Shown here piece after piece: positions 51,052-59,092 of a DNA stretch of 61,825 bases. Below the pieces are notes generated by a model. That model was not told the origin of the DNA and ran no database searches. It was given only the letters and a program-made list of their open reading frames with translations. Position 1 is the first letter of the stretch. Every line of letters begins with the position of its first letter. Position numbers and translations under genes: made by a program. Location: assembly GCA_013286305.1 (NCBI GenBank), contig JABDFW010000009.1, positions 1-61,825 of the forward strand, written 5' to 3'. This DNA is from Bacteroidota bacterium (lineage in GTDB: Bacteria; Bacteroidota; Bacteroidia; Chitinophagales; Chitinophagaceae).

Positions 51052-53193
51052 ATGGAAACACCTGCTAAAAAAGCCATAGGGCAGCCACTCAGCCGTGTAG
51101 AGGCTGCTGCCAAAGTTACCGGCAGCGCCCGGTATGCCGCTGATTATCACTTTACCAATATGGCGCATGGTATTGCAGTTACCAGCGCCGTTACAAAAGG
51201 CCATATCTTATCTATTGACAGCAAAGCAGCCGAAGCTGTGCCAGGCGTATTGTGCGTATTGAGCCACCTGAATGCGCCCCCTGTGCCCGGTTACATGTCC
51301 AACCCCGGTTCGGCAATACCCGTATTCGCGGGCAAGGAGTTTAAACCTTTCTTAGACAATGAAATTCATTTTAATTCCCAGCCGGTAGCGCTTGTTATCG
51401 CGGAAACACTTGAGCAAGCAGAATATGCCGCCTCGTTGGTGAGTATTCAATACCAGCGGGAAGAGCATCATACCGAAATGCGGGAAAATTTAAGCAATGC
51501 TTTTACCCCGGAAAAAGGTACTGATTATACAAGAGGCGAACCGGATGCCTGGAAAAATGCGCCCGTTACCATTGAACAGGAATACCAAACACCGCTGCAG
51601 GTACACAACCCTATGGAGCCGCATGCCACCACTGCTTATTGGGAGGGTGATGACAAGCTATTCATCTTTAATAAATCACAGGGTGTAAAAACCACCCGGC
51701 AGCAGTTTGCCAAATATTTTAACCTTAAAGAAGAAAATGTAAAGGTGTTCGCGCCGTACGTAGGCGGCGCCTTCGGCAGTTCGTCCAGGATGTGGCCGCA
51801 GGAAATGATGGCGGTACTAGGCGCTAAAAAAACAGGGCGCCCGGTGCAGGTTGCTCTGCAAAGGGGCCAGGTTTTTAACATGGTGGGTTACAGGCCTTAC
51901 TCCATTCAAAAATATGCAATTGGCGCGCAGGCGGATGGTACCCTGGTTGGTATCGGCCACCAGGCTTATGGTTCAACATCACAGTACGAACAGTTTATGG
52001 AACGCATCCTCGATCCAACCAAATCAATGTACGCTTGCCCCAATGTACATACGCAATATAAATTAGTACCGCTTGACATGAGCACGCCCTGCCCGGCGCG
52101 TGGGCCCGGGGAAACCAGTGGCTCCTTTGCAATGGAATCAGCCATGGATGAACTGGCGTATGCGCTGGAGATGGATCCGTTGGAGTTAAGGCTTAAAAAT
52201 TTTGCAGAGCAAGACCCGTTGAAAAACCTGCCATGGTCAAGTAATTATGTAAAAGAATGCTATGAAAAAGGAGCGGAAAAATTTGGTTGGAAAAACCGCA
52301 ACCCGGTACCGCGGTCAATGCGCAACGGTGATATGCTGGTGGGATGGGGAATGAGCACAGGGATATACAAAGCGGAGCGCGCGCCTGCATCTGCCAGCGT
52401 TATGATGAAGGCAAACGGGGATGTGCTTATCCGTTGCTCTGTGGCCGATACGGGGCCCGGCTCTATTACAATTATGACACAAATTGCGGCCGATGTTTTG
52501 GGTATTCCGGTTGAACGGGTGAACATAGCCTGGGCAGATGCCGATTTTCCCATGGCGCCTCCGCAATATGGCTCGCATACAACCGCATCAACTGGGTCCG
52601 CCGTGTATGATGCTGCAATGGCGCTTAAAAAGAAGTTCATAGATATCTCCGGCAGCGGAGACGAAGTACCCAACTATGTGGCCATCCTGCAAAAACAACA
52701 GTTGCCTCAACTGGAAGCAACCGCCGAATCAAAGCCCGGCCCTGAAATAGAAAAATATTCCGGCAAATCATTTTCGGTACATTTTGTTGAAGTGCAGGTT
52801 CACCCCCTTACCTGCGAAGCCAGGGTAATCCGCGTGGTATCGGCTATTGATGCAGGCCGCGTGATGAATATTAAAACGGCCCGAAGCCAGGTACTGGGTG
52901 CGGTTACCTGGGGCATTGGTATTGCCTTAATGGAGGAAGGTATAGTTGACCACCGTTATGGGCGTTATGTAAACCATAACCTGGCAGATTACCATGTGCC
53001 CGTGCATGCAGATACACCGGTAATTGATGCGCTGTTTATTGACAAACCAGACCCGGTACTTGACCCAATGGGCGCCAAGGGCCTCGGCGAGGTGGGGTTG
53101 ATAGGTTTAACGGCCGCTATCGCCAATGCAGTGTATCATGCTACAGGCAAGCGGGTGCGCAGCCTGCCCATTACACCCGATAAATTATTATAA
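51052..53193 (+). CDS. Molybdenum hydroxylase large subunit (xanthine dehydrogenase / aldehyde oxidase family), orphan
   Basis: A 713-residue molybdopterin-binding subunit of the PaoC/YagR type. It begins IGQPLSRVEAAAKVTGSARYAAD. YVGGAFGSSSRMWPQEMM binds the pterin, PCPARGPGETSGSFAMESAMDELA is the substrate-side loop, and GAKGLGEVGLIGL carries the essential catalytic Glu680. It would oxidise an aldehyde or N-heterocycle. Normally the 2Fe-2S and FAD subunits (PaoA, PaoB) and a maturation protein are encoded next to it; none is here. No Tat signal is seen at its N-terminus. Either the partners lie elsewhere or this is a remnant still intact. Confidence 0.9.
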   Translation: METPAKKAIGQPLSRVEAAAKVTGSARYAADYHFTNMAHGIAVTSAVTKGHILSIDSKAAEAVPGVLCVLSHLNAPPVPGYMSNPGSAIPVFAGKEFKPFLDNEIHFNSQPVALVIAETLEQAEYAASLVSIQYQREEHHTEMRENLSNAFTPEKGTDYTRGEPDAWKNAPVTIEQEYQTPLQVHNPMEPHATTAYWEGDDKLFIFNKSQGVKTTRQQFAKYFNLKEENVKVFAPYVGGAFGSSSRMWPQEMMAVLGAKKTGRPVQVALQRGQVFNMVGYRPYSIQKYAIGAQADGTLVGIGHQAYGSTSQYEQFMERILDPTKSMYACPNVHTQYKLVPLDMSTPCPARGPGETSGSFAMESAMDELAYALEMDPLELRLKNFAEQDPLKNLPWSSNYVKECYEKGAEKFGWKNRNPVPRSMRNGDMLVGWGMSTGIYKAERAPASASVMMKANGDVLIRCSVADTGPGSITIMTQIAADVLGIPVERVNIAWADADFPMAPPQYGSHTTASTGSAVYDAAMALKKKFIDISGSGDEVPNYVAILQKQQLPQLEATAESKPGPEIEKYSGKSFSVHFVEVQVHPLTCEARVIRVVSAIDAGRVMNIKTARSQVLGAVTWGIGIALMEEGIVDHRYGRYVNHNLADYHVPVHADTPVIDALFIDKPDPVLDPMGAKGLGEVGLIGLTAAIANAVYHATGKRVRSLPITPDKLL

Positions 53194-53326
53194 ATGGCCT
53201 CCCTCAAAAAAACTTAATACTGATTTCAATTTATCATCCTCATTCCTGATCTTTCCGGTAATAAAATAAACTGTTCCTTTTTGCAATGAATTATTCTGCA
53301 GGCCTGTCATTAATCAAACAACTTTT

Positions 53327-53803
53327 ATGAGATCTTTCTTTTTTATCCTTTTCGCCTGCATAATATTTTTGTCATCCTGCAAAAAAACAATCGGTGCTTT
53401 AACACCCGATAATAGTCCTGCTGGTGGATGGTTGCTGCAGCAAAAAGCCTCGTCTATTGCTTCGCCGTATGCCACTATAACAAAACCTCAGCGTGATTCG
53501 GCAGTATTGTTGCAACTCAATACCAATAATACCTACACCTGCGAGCTTAACAGGCAGAAGATTTCACAAGGCTCTTATTCCATTACTACAGATTCATCAT
53601 ATAATAATGCCCGGGTATTACAGTTAAACAATTTTGTCACTACCGGCATATTCAACCTGTTTACCATTGATGAAGTAACAAGGGACGGCCGCATACTTTC
53701 CTCCTCCAGCGGATTTTTCATGACCATCAGTAACGATACATTAACCCTAAGAACTCCATATACCCCGGGCGGCTATATTGAATATACATTTTTGAAAAAT
53801 TGA
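53327..53803 (+). CDS. Hypothetical lipoprotein, lipocalin-like
   Basis: A 158-residue lipoprotein (MRSFFFILFACIIFLSSCKK, Cys18). The mature part has GGWLLQQKASSI, SAVLLQLNTNNTYTCELN and SISTD-like SYSITTDSSY, and ends GGYIEYTFLKN. The alternating strand pattern with a W near the start fits small lipocalin-like domains common in Bacteroidota lipoproteins. No ligand can be proposed. It is monocistronic, and the following 189 bases to obgE hold nothing recognisable. Confidence 0.7.
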   Translation: MRSFFFILFACIIFLSSCKKTIGALTPDNSPAGGWLLQQKASSIASPYATITKPQRDSAVLLQLNTNNTYTCELNRQKISQGSYSITTDSSYNNARVLQLNNFVTTGIFNLFTIDEVTRDGRILSSSSGFFMTISNDTLTLRTPYTPGGYIEYTFLKN

Positions 53804-53992
53804 AGTAATTGAACCAGGCTTATTTCCGCTTATGCCAATTATCAAACCCCGCAATTTTTCCCAAAAAAGGTGTCCCACTTGGCTTAAAAAACCAATAATA
53901 TTTGGTACGTAACATCCAAATGCAGGATTAGGTAAAATATTGAGTGTTAAATATTTTTCTTTAAAATAAGTTCTCATTTAAATAACCTGCAT

Positions 53993-54997
53993 TTACGCTA
54001 ATACTTTTTTATTAAGTGTTAGCCATAACAGGTCCTTCAGTTCCGCAAGCCCTTTGTGTGTAACGGAGGATATAAATATGTGCGGAATATTGGCAGGCAA
54101 CTCTTTTTCAATAGCTGCCTTTAATTCATCATCCAGCATATCGCTTTTGCTGATGGCTATTACAAATTCTTTCTGCAGCATTTCAGGATTATATTGCTCC
54201 AGTTCACTCAGCAATACTTCAAATTCTTTTTTGTGGTCGGTACTGTCGGCGGGGATGAGAAAAAGCAACACGGCGTTGCGTTCAATATGGCGTAAAAAAC
54301 GGTGCCCAAGCCCTTTGCCTTCCGCAGCGCCTTCAATAATACCCGGCAGGTCGGCAATACAAAATGATTTTCCGTCCCTGTATTCAACAATACCTAACTG
54401 CGGCGTCAGAGTGGTAAAGGCATAATCAGCTATTTTAGGCTTTGCTGCGGTTATAACAGATAATAAGGTTGATTTACCTGCGTTGGGAAAACCAACTAAT
54501 CCCACATCAGCCAATACTTTAAGCTCAAGTGTTTTCCAGCCCTCAACACCCTCTTCACCCGGTTGAGCATATTCAGGCACCTGGTTGGTAGGTGTCGCAA
54601 AGTTGCCATTGCCTAACCCGCCACGGCCACCGGGCATTAAAATAACTTCCTGCCCGTCTTCCAGTATCTCTGCTTGCAGCTTGCCTGTTTCTTCATCTCT
54701 TGCAATAGTGCCAAGCGGCACATCAATAATAATGTCTTTGCCCATTCGTCCGCTGCTGTTGTTTTTACTGCCATTCTCCCCATCTTCGGCCAGCACATTT
54801 TTATAATACCGCAAATGCAGCAATGTCCAGGTTTGTGTATTGCCCCTTAGAATGATATGCCCACCCCGGCCACCGTCGCCACCATCCGGGCCGGCCTGTG
54901 CATTGTACTTTGTACGCATAAAATGCTTACTGCCTGCACCCCCATGCCCGCTTTTGCAGAATATGCGTATATAATCAATAAAATTCGATTTTTCCAT
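53993..54997 (-). CDS. obgE: GTPase ObgE/CgtA
   Basis: A 334-residue essential GTPase of ribosome assembly and stress control. The glycine-rich Obg fold fills residues 1-158 ([47 protein letters not shown]). The G domain has P-loop GFPNAGKST (169-177), the switch I words [22 protein letters not shown] (G3) and ISKSDML (G4). The C-terminal OCT domain is absent, as in many Bacteroidota. It is monocistronic on the minus strand. Confidence 0.97.
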   Translation of the reverse strand: MEKSNFIDYIRIFCKSGHGGAGSKHFMRTKYNAQAGPDGGDGGRGGHIILRGNTQTWTLLHLRYYKNVLAEDGENGSKNNSSGRMGKDIIIDVPLGTIARDEETGKLQAEILEDGQEVILMPGGRGGLGNGNFATPTNQVPEYAQPGEEGVEGWKTLELKVLADVGLVGFPNAGKSTLLSVITAAKPKIADYAFTTLTPQLGIVEYRDGKSFCIADLPGIIEGAAEGKGLGHRFLRHIERNAVLLFLIPADSTDHKKEFEVLLSELEQYNPEMLQKEFVIAISKSDMLDDELKAAIEKELPANIPHIFISSVTHKGLAELKDLLWLTLNKKVLA

Positions 54998-55109
54998 AAT
55001 TAGCCGGCAAATATACGCTTGTTGTTGGAGGAGAGGTGCGATTAAACGTTAAGAAGAAAAACAAAACCGGGACGATGCCCGGCTATAATTTTATTAAAAC
55101 AACTGTATT

Positions 55110-56186
55110 TTACAACTTCTCATACAAAGCCCTTAACTTCTCTCTTGTCATTATTTTATCCCAGTCTTTGCCAAGCGCATTTTCCCATAATGGTTTTAAG
55201 CTAAGGGCCACATTCATCATAATGTCAAATTGCTCATCATTAAGGCCTTTGCAAATGCCCTGGGGTATTTCAATGTTATGTTTTTCAACCATGCGCTTAA
55301 ATTCAGCAACGCCCGCAGGGTAATATTCGTCCAAATGGTTCATCACAATACAATTGCCAATACCATGTTTTGTACCCAGCAAGTAAGCAAGCCCATAGCT
55401 TACCGCATGCGCAACACCAACCTGGGAGTAAGCAATGCTCATGCCCCCCGCATAAGATGCCATCATCAATTTATCATCACATTCTTCATCCCAAACATCT
55501 TTATCTAAAAATACCTGGCGGCAAAGCTGCAGGGCCTTCTCTCCGTAACTTTTACTAAACTCATTAAGGTAGGTTCCTTCCAGGCTTTCAATACAATGTA
55601 TATAGCAATCCATGCCCGTATAAAAACGTTGGTTTACAGGTGCATTGGCTGTAAGCTCAGGATCTAAAACTATTTGGTCAAACGGGGTATAATCAGAGTT
55701 CATCCCCAGCTTTCTTGTTGGGCCTGTTAAAACGGTTGTCCTGCTTACTTCAGCACCGGTACCGCTAAGTGTGGGAATACCTGCCTTATAAACGCCGGGA
55801 TTTTTAACCAGGTCCCATCCCTGGTAATCAGCGGATGAGCCCGGATTATTCATCATTAGCGAAACTGCTTTAGCTAAATCCATTACAGAACCGCCGCCAA
55901 TGCCAATGATGCCGCTTACCATACCAAACTCTTCCTTCAATTGTTGCGCAAGCTTATCTACCTGCGATGTTTTTGGCTCATAGGTAACGTCGGTAATTAT
56001 TATTTTATCTTTTCCACGTAAGGGGATGCGGTTTATAAGTGGTTTACCATCAAACACAAAATCAACCAAAAATATCATAGGGGCATCACCCCTTCTTTGG
56101 GGCGCTAATATTTCATCCAGTTGATTAAAAGAACCTCTGCCATACACTACATAACTTACCATTCTGAAATTGCGGAACTGGGCCAT
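55110..56186 (-). CDS. Iron-containing alcohol dehydrogenase, KdnB-like
   Basis: A 358-residue group III (iron-type) dehydrogenase. The NAD(P)-binding part contains GIIGIGGGSVMDLAKAVSLM, then PTLSGTGAEVSRTTVL. Metal ligands follow in YTGMDCYIHCIESLEG, VGVAHAVSYGLAYLLGTKHGIGN (two His) and an Asp. The closest match I recall is KdnB, the oxidase that converts Kdo to the 8-oxo form on the way to 8-amino-Kdo in lipopolysaccharide. The usual aminotransferase partner (KdnA) is not directly adjacent, although a class I aminotransferase lies 3 kb away. The specific substrate is therefore uncertain. Confidence 0.85.
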   Translation of the reverse strand: MAQFRNFRMVSYVVYGRGSFNQLDEILAPQRRGDAPMIFLVDFVFDGKPLINRIPLRGKDKIIITDVTYEPKTSQVDKLAQQLKEEFGMVSGIIGIGGGSVMDLAKAVSLMMNNPGSSADYQGWDLVKNPGVYKAGIPTLSGTGAEVSRTTVLTGPTRKLGMNSDYTPFDQIVLDPELTANAPVNQRFYTGMDCYIHCIESLEGTYLNEFSKSYGEKALQLCRQVFLDKDVWDEECDDKLMMASYAGGMSIAYSQVGVAHAVSYGLAYLLGTKHGIGNCIVMNHLDEYYPAGVAEFKRMVEKHNIEIPQGICKGLNDEQFDIMMNVALSLKPLWENALGKDWDKIMTREKLRALYEKL

Positions 56187-56237
56187 AGAAAAAATTTCGG
56201 CAAAGGTAATTAATAGTCGGTTAGTCTTTAACAGCTA

Positions 56238-56396
56238 ATCATTGCAGATTGGCGATTGCAGATTTCAGATTGTAGATTTTTTGGAGAGGATATATGTGTT
56301 ATTAATTAGAAACCATATAGTTAGAATAATATAAACATTTTAAAAAGATGCGGCCTTTCATCAATCAGAAATCTGCAATCGCCAATCTGCAATGAT
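56238..56396. repeat. Inverted pair of the 31-base ATTGCAGATT repeat
   Basis: Bases 56238-56266 and 56368-56396 are perfect inverted copies of 29 bases; after one mismatch five more bases pair. The loop is about 100 bases and AT-rich. The right arm begins at the stop codon of the LuxR-type regulator gene. The unit is 30 of 31 identical to 24484-24513. Confidence 0.85.
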
Positions 56397-57037
56397 CATA
56401 TCTTAACAATCCCATTTCGTATCGCATACATTACCAGGCCCACTCTTGATAATGTTTCAAGTTTTTCAAATAAATTGCTTCTAAGTGCTTCAACTGCGCG
56501 GGGTGTAATATGCATGGCGTCGGCAATTTCTTTATAAGATTTTTCAGTGCAGCATAATTTTAAGAACTCAGTTTCTTTTTCGTTCAGCATGACGTTCCTG
56601 CCTTTCTCATCTGCGGCCTGGTTGGCCAGGTGAACCAGCCTGCCGCTTACCAGCTCGTTAAAGAAAAAGCCTTTTTCGGCAATCTCGCGCAAAGCAGTTC
56701 TAAGCACATCGGGCTTACTGTCTTTAAGTATATAACCTTTTGCACCGTATTTAAGCATCCGTATGATGGATGTGTCATTATCCATCATTGACAGCACCAA
56801 TATCTTTATACCCGGCTCATTTGCTTTTATCCACTGGGCTGTCTCAAAGCCATCCATTTCAGGCATGGTAATATCCAGCAGCACAATATCCGGCTTCGGG
56901 TTTTTCTTCAAAAGTTCTATAAAATGTTTTCCATTATCCGCTTCAAAAACAACCTGGTAGCCTTCGGAATTATTAATTACAGAAGCAAGGCCGTTCCTTA
57001 GTAAAGCATGATCATCCACGAGGGCTACTTTTGTCAT
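56396..57037 (-). CDS. NarL/LuxR family response regulator
   Basis: A 213-residue regulator. The receiver domain has VALVDDHALLRNGL, phospho-acceptor Asp55 in PDIVLLDITMPEMDG, SMMDN, and YILKDSKPDVL. The LuxR-type helix-turn-helix (about 150-205) has LNEKETEFLKLCCTEKSYKEIADAMHITPRAVEALRSNLFEKL. The start overlaps the kinase gene by 26 bases, so the two are coupled. It is the output of the cassette described below. Confidence 0.94.
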   Translation of the reverse strand: MTKVALVDDHALLRNGLASVINNSEGYQVVFEADNGKHFIELLKKNPKPDIVLLDITMPEMDGFETAQWIKANEPGIKILVLSMMDNDTSIIRMLKYGAKGYILKDSKPDVLRTALREIAEKGFFFNELVSGRLVHLANQAADEKGRNVMLNEKETEFLKLCCTEKSYKEIADAMHITPRAVEALRSNLFEKLETLSRVGLVMYAIRNGIVKI

Positions 57038-57833
57038 ATGCTTTTGTTATGTGGTTCTTAATTACAATCTGTATGCCCGTTCCTTTTCCGGGCGCCGTAT
57101 TAATGGTGCAGGCTGCATTAATAAGTTTGCAGCGCTGCTGAATGCTTTTAAGGCCTATACCCGTTTCTGAACTTTTTAATTTATCGCTGTCGAAACCAAT
57201 ACCGTTATCAGCAATATTTATTGTAATGGTTTCATCCCCTGTTGCCATATCAACTGTTATTTCTGTTGCCTTTGCATGTTTTAGAATATTATTGAGTATT
57301 TCCTGCATCATCCTGAATGCAATGATCGTTTGCTCATTACTCAATAATATTTCTTCATCATCACAAAAAAAGGTTGTTTTAATGCGTGCAACCTTCCCAA
57401 TAATATTCAATTCATGTTTTATGGCTTCGCAAATACCTATATCCGTTATTTTTTCGGTGTTAAGGCTGCGGCTAAGGTCACGCAGGTCCGATATAGCTTT
57501 TCCCAATAACTCTTCTGTAAGCATTATTGTCTCAGCATTCCCGCCGTGTGGTGTTATTGTATTAAGGTTAAGCTTTGCAAGGCTAAGCACCTGCCCGATG
57601 TTGTCATGAATTTCCTGGCTAATATTCCTGAATGTTTGCTCCTGTATCTCCAGCTGCGATTGTAAAATAGTTTGTTCGTACTGCCCTTTAAGTTCAATTA
57701 CTTCTTTCTGGTGTATAATTCTGCGCCGGTGAAGCTGAATGATAAAAAGATAAAAAAAGATTACGAAAAACAATATCACCACTATGCCTACAATAAGAAA
57801 GGTAAATGTATAGTTGGCCATCGCTTGTAACAT
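57012..57833 (-). CDS. NarX/DegS-type sensor histidine kinase
   Basis: A 273-residue kinase with a single N-terminal membrane helix (about residues 8-33) and almost no periplasmic part, so it must read its signal through the membrane or a partner. A coiled-coil leads to the HisKA_3 motif NISQEIHDNIGQVLSLAKL (His76), and the ATPase words NNILKHAKATEITV, IADNGIGFD and GIGLKSIQQR. It overlaps both the upstream membrane gene (46 bases) and the downstream regulator gene (26 bases), which implies tight co-expression. The ATG at 57821 is an alternative start. Confidence 0.92.
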   Translation of the reverse strand: MLQAMANYTFTFLIVGIVVILFFVIFFYLFIIQLHRRRIIHQKEVIELKGQYEQTILQSQLEIQEQTFRNISQEIHDNIGQVLSLAKLNLNTITPHGGNAETIMLTEELLGKAISDLRDLSRSLNTEKITDIGICEAIKHELNIIGKVARIKTTFFCDDEEILLSNEQTIIAFRMMQEILNNILKHAKATEITVDMATGDETITINIADNGIGFDSDKLKSSETGIGLKSIQQRCKLINAACTINTAPGKGTGIQIVIKNHITKAYDKSSPRG

Positions 57834-58453
57834 AGCAGTCCTGTTGAAATTAGGGCGAATTTAACGATAATTGCAACAGACAGAACAAACCATAAATGGT
57901 CAGCCTCATTATTAGTGCTTACATAAGTAAAGTATTTATATGACAGTAACACCAGCAGGCTTACAGCATTATAAATAAGAAAGCCGCTGATTATCCAGAA
58001 AGAAGGTAACTTTTGAAAATAAAGTATCTCGTCACTTTTAGACAGCTTCAGCAAATAATACATGCAAAGAAACAAAATTACAATGCTGGTAACCCCGGCA
58101 GAATTACTGTTGAAGACGGTGAGGTCTTCCCAAAATATAATATTGCAAATAAAAAAACCGGTATAAATTATATTCACTATAAAAAAAGCAGGTGAAAAGT
58201 TTTTACCGGTTATCTTTTTTAATATGTAAAACGAAATGATCCATATTTCCGCCAGGCTGCTGATATGATACAAAGGCATATTGTGAATGTGTTTTTCTGC
58301 CAGTATATTACTCAACGCAAAAACAATAACATTAAAAATGCAATAGATCAATATCACTAATTCCTGCCGGTTAATGCTTTTCCATATACCTGCATAAATA
58401 AACAGGGTTATAAGGGGCATATATGTATCGCTGTACAATAAAAGATTTATCAT
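57788..58453 (-). CDS. Multi-pass membrane protein of a kinase cassette
   Basis: A 221-residue protein with about seven hydrophobic segments (near 10-25, 32-50, 62-80, 91-109, 119-135, 150-170 and 185-205). It has no recognised domain. Acidic or polar residues are few within the segments (for example HISSLAEIWIISFYIL). Its 3' end overlaps the kinase start by 46 bases. A kinase with no input domain translationally coupled to a multi-pass protein suggests that this protein is the sensor. Confidence 0.7.
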   Translation of the reverse strand: MINLLLYSDTYMPLITLFIYAGIWKSINRQELVILIYCIFNVIVFALSNILAEKHIHNMPLYHISSLAEIWIISFYILKKITGKNFSPAFFIVNIIYTGFFICNIIFWEDLTVFNSNSAGVTSIVILFLCMYYLLKLSKSDEILYFQKLPSFWIISGFLIYNAVSLLVLLSYKYFTYVSTNNEADHLWFVLSVAIIVKFALISTGLLCYKRWPTIHLPFLL

Positions 58454-58459
58454 AAAAAA

Positions 58460-58879
58460 TTAACTTGTAAGGATATTTGTGCCGCTGCAGAAGGTGGGGC
58501 ATGGTTTTAAATCTGCTGTTGAGCCGCTTGTAGCAGTGGCGTCTGTTAACGGCACGATCCCTGTTTCTGCGGCCATGGCAACATGCGGCATAGATTCGGG
58601 TACATTGTAATCATTGTATTGGTGGCCATCTTTTTCGCATGCAACTACATGCACGGTAGGTACAAGATGGCCTTCTATTGTTTCGCCACCAAGGTAAATA
58701 CGAACACCGTCTAAAGAAGTTCCTGCTCCCTTTAAGGCAAGCAGCCTGTCAATTTCGTCTTTTGTAAGTAAATAACAAAAGGAAGCTTTTGCCTCTGCCG
58801 CCGGTGGCAGCTTTTTTACATAATCTCTGAAAGTGGCAATTTCGCTTTTAATGACGCTCCAGTTTTGTGACATGATCAT
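58460..58879 (-). CDS. Small protein with C-terminal CPxxC tail, first gene of a kinase cassette
   Basis: A 137-139-residue soluble protein starting (M-I-)MSQNWSVIKSEIATFRDYVKKL. A middle alpha/beta part contains TKDEIDRLLALKGAGTSLDGVRIYLGG and VPTVHVVACEKDG. The C-terminus is KPCPTFCSGTNILTS. Similar Bacteroidota proteins end in a C-P-x-x-C-x3-N-x-L tail after a linker, which suggests a conserved recognition or metal/redox site at the end. It lies six bases before the multi-pass membrane gene, so it is probably co-expressed with the sensor system. Function unknown. Confidence 0.7.
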   Translation of the reverse strand: MIMSQNWSVIKSEIATFRDYVKKLPPAAEAKASFCYLLTKDEIDRLLALKGAGTSLDGVRIYLGGETIEGHLVPTVHVVACEKDGHQYNDYNVPESMPHVAMAAETGIVPLTDATATSGSTADLKPCPTFCSGTNILTS

Positions 58880-58954
58880 TTTGGTTTTTTTGGGGTTAAT
58901 TAATAGTACGGTTATTTAATGTTACAAAATAACTAATATGTTTTGGTTTATTGT

Positions 58955-58990
58955 TTGTGAAAAATCACAATTGTATTTTGTGATTTTTCA
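58955..58990. promoter_or_regulatory. CRP/FNR-like palindrome between divergent genes
   Basis: TTGTGA-AAAA-TCACAA (58955-58970) is a perfect palindrome with FNR-like spacing. It extends into a larger one: TGAAAAATCACAA (58958-58970) pairs with TTGTGATTTTTCA (58978-58990). It lies 76 bases upstream of the signalling cassette and about 100 bases before the aminotransferase ATG, so it could be an operator for either. Confidence 0.5.
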
Positions 58991-59065
58991 CCGCCGGGAT
59001 AACTGGCCTTAAAGCGCTTATTTGCAGTTGGTAAAAAATGCTCCTGTTTTACGGCATATTAAAAT

Positions 59066-59073
59066 TACTTTTG
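59066..59073 (+). promoter_or_regulatory. -7 box before the aminotransferase gene
   Basis: TACTTTTG fits TAnnTTTG and ends 19 bases before the ATG at 59093. A TTTG at the proper -33 distance is not present. Confidence 0.4.
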
Positions 59074-59092
59074 CAGGCAAATTTTTTTGAAT

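Noticed and set aside
52260..52673. Antisense 137-codon frame within the molybdenum hydroxylase gene
   Set aside because: It is a shadow of the GC-rich coding strand; the sense frame has full family motifs.
53747..53977. Minus-strand 76-codon frame after the lipoprotein gene
   Set aside because: It overlaps the lipoprotein 3' end, and its translation has no sensible signal, domain or composition; the gap is better called empty.
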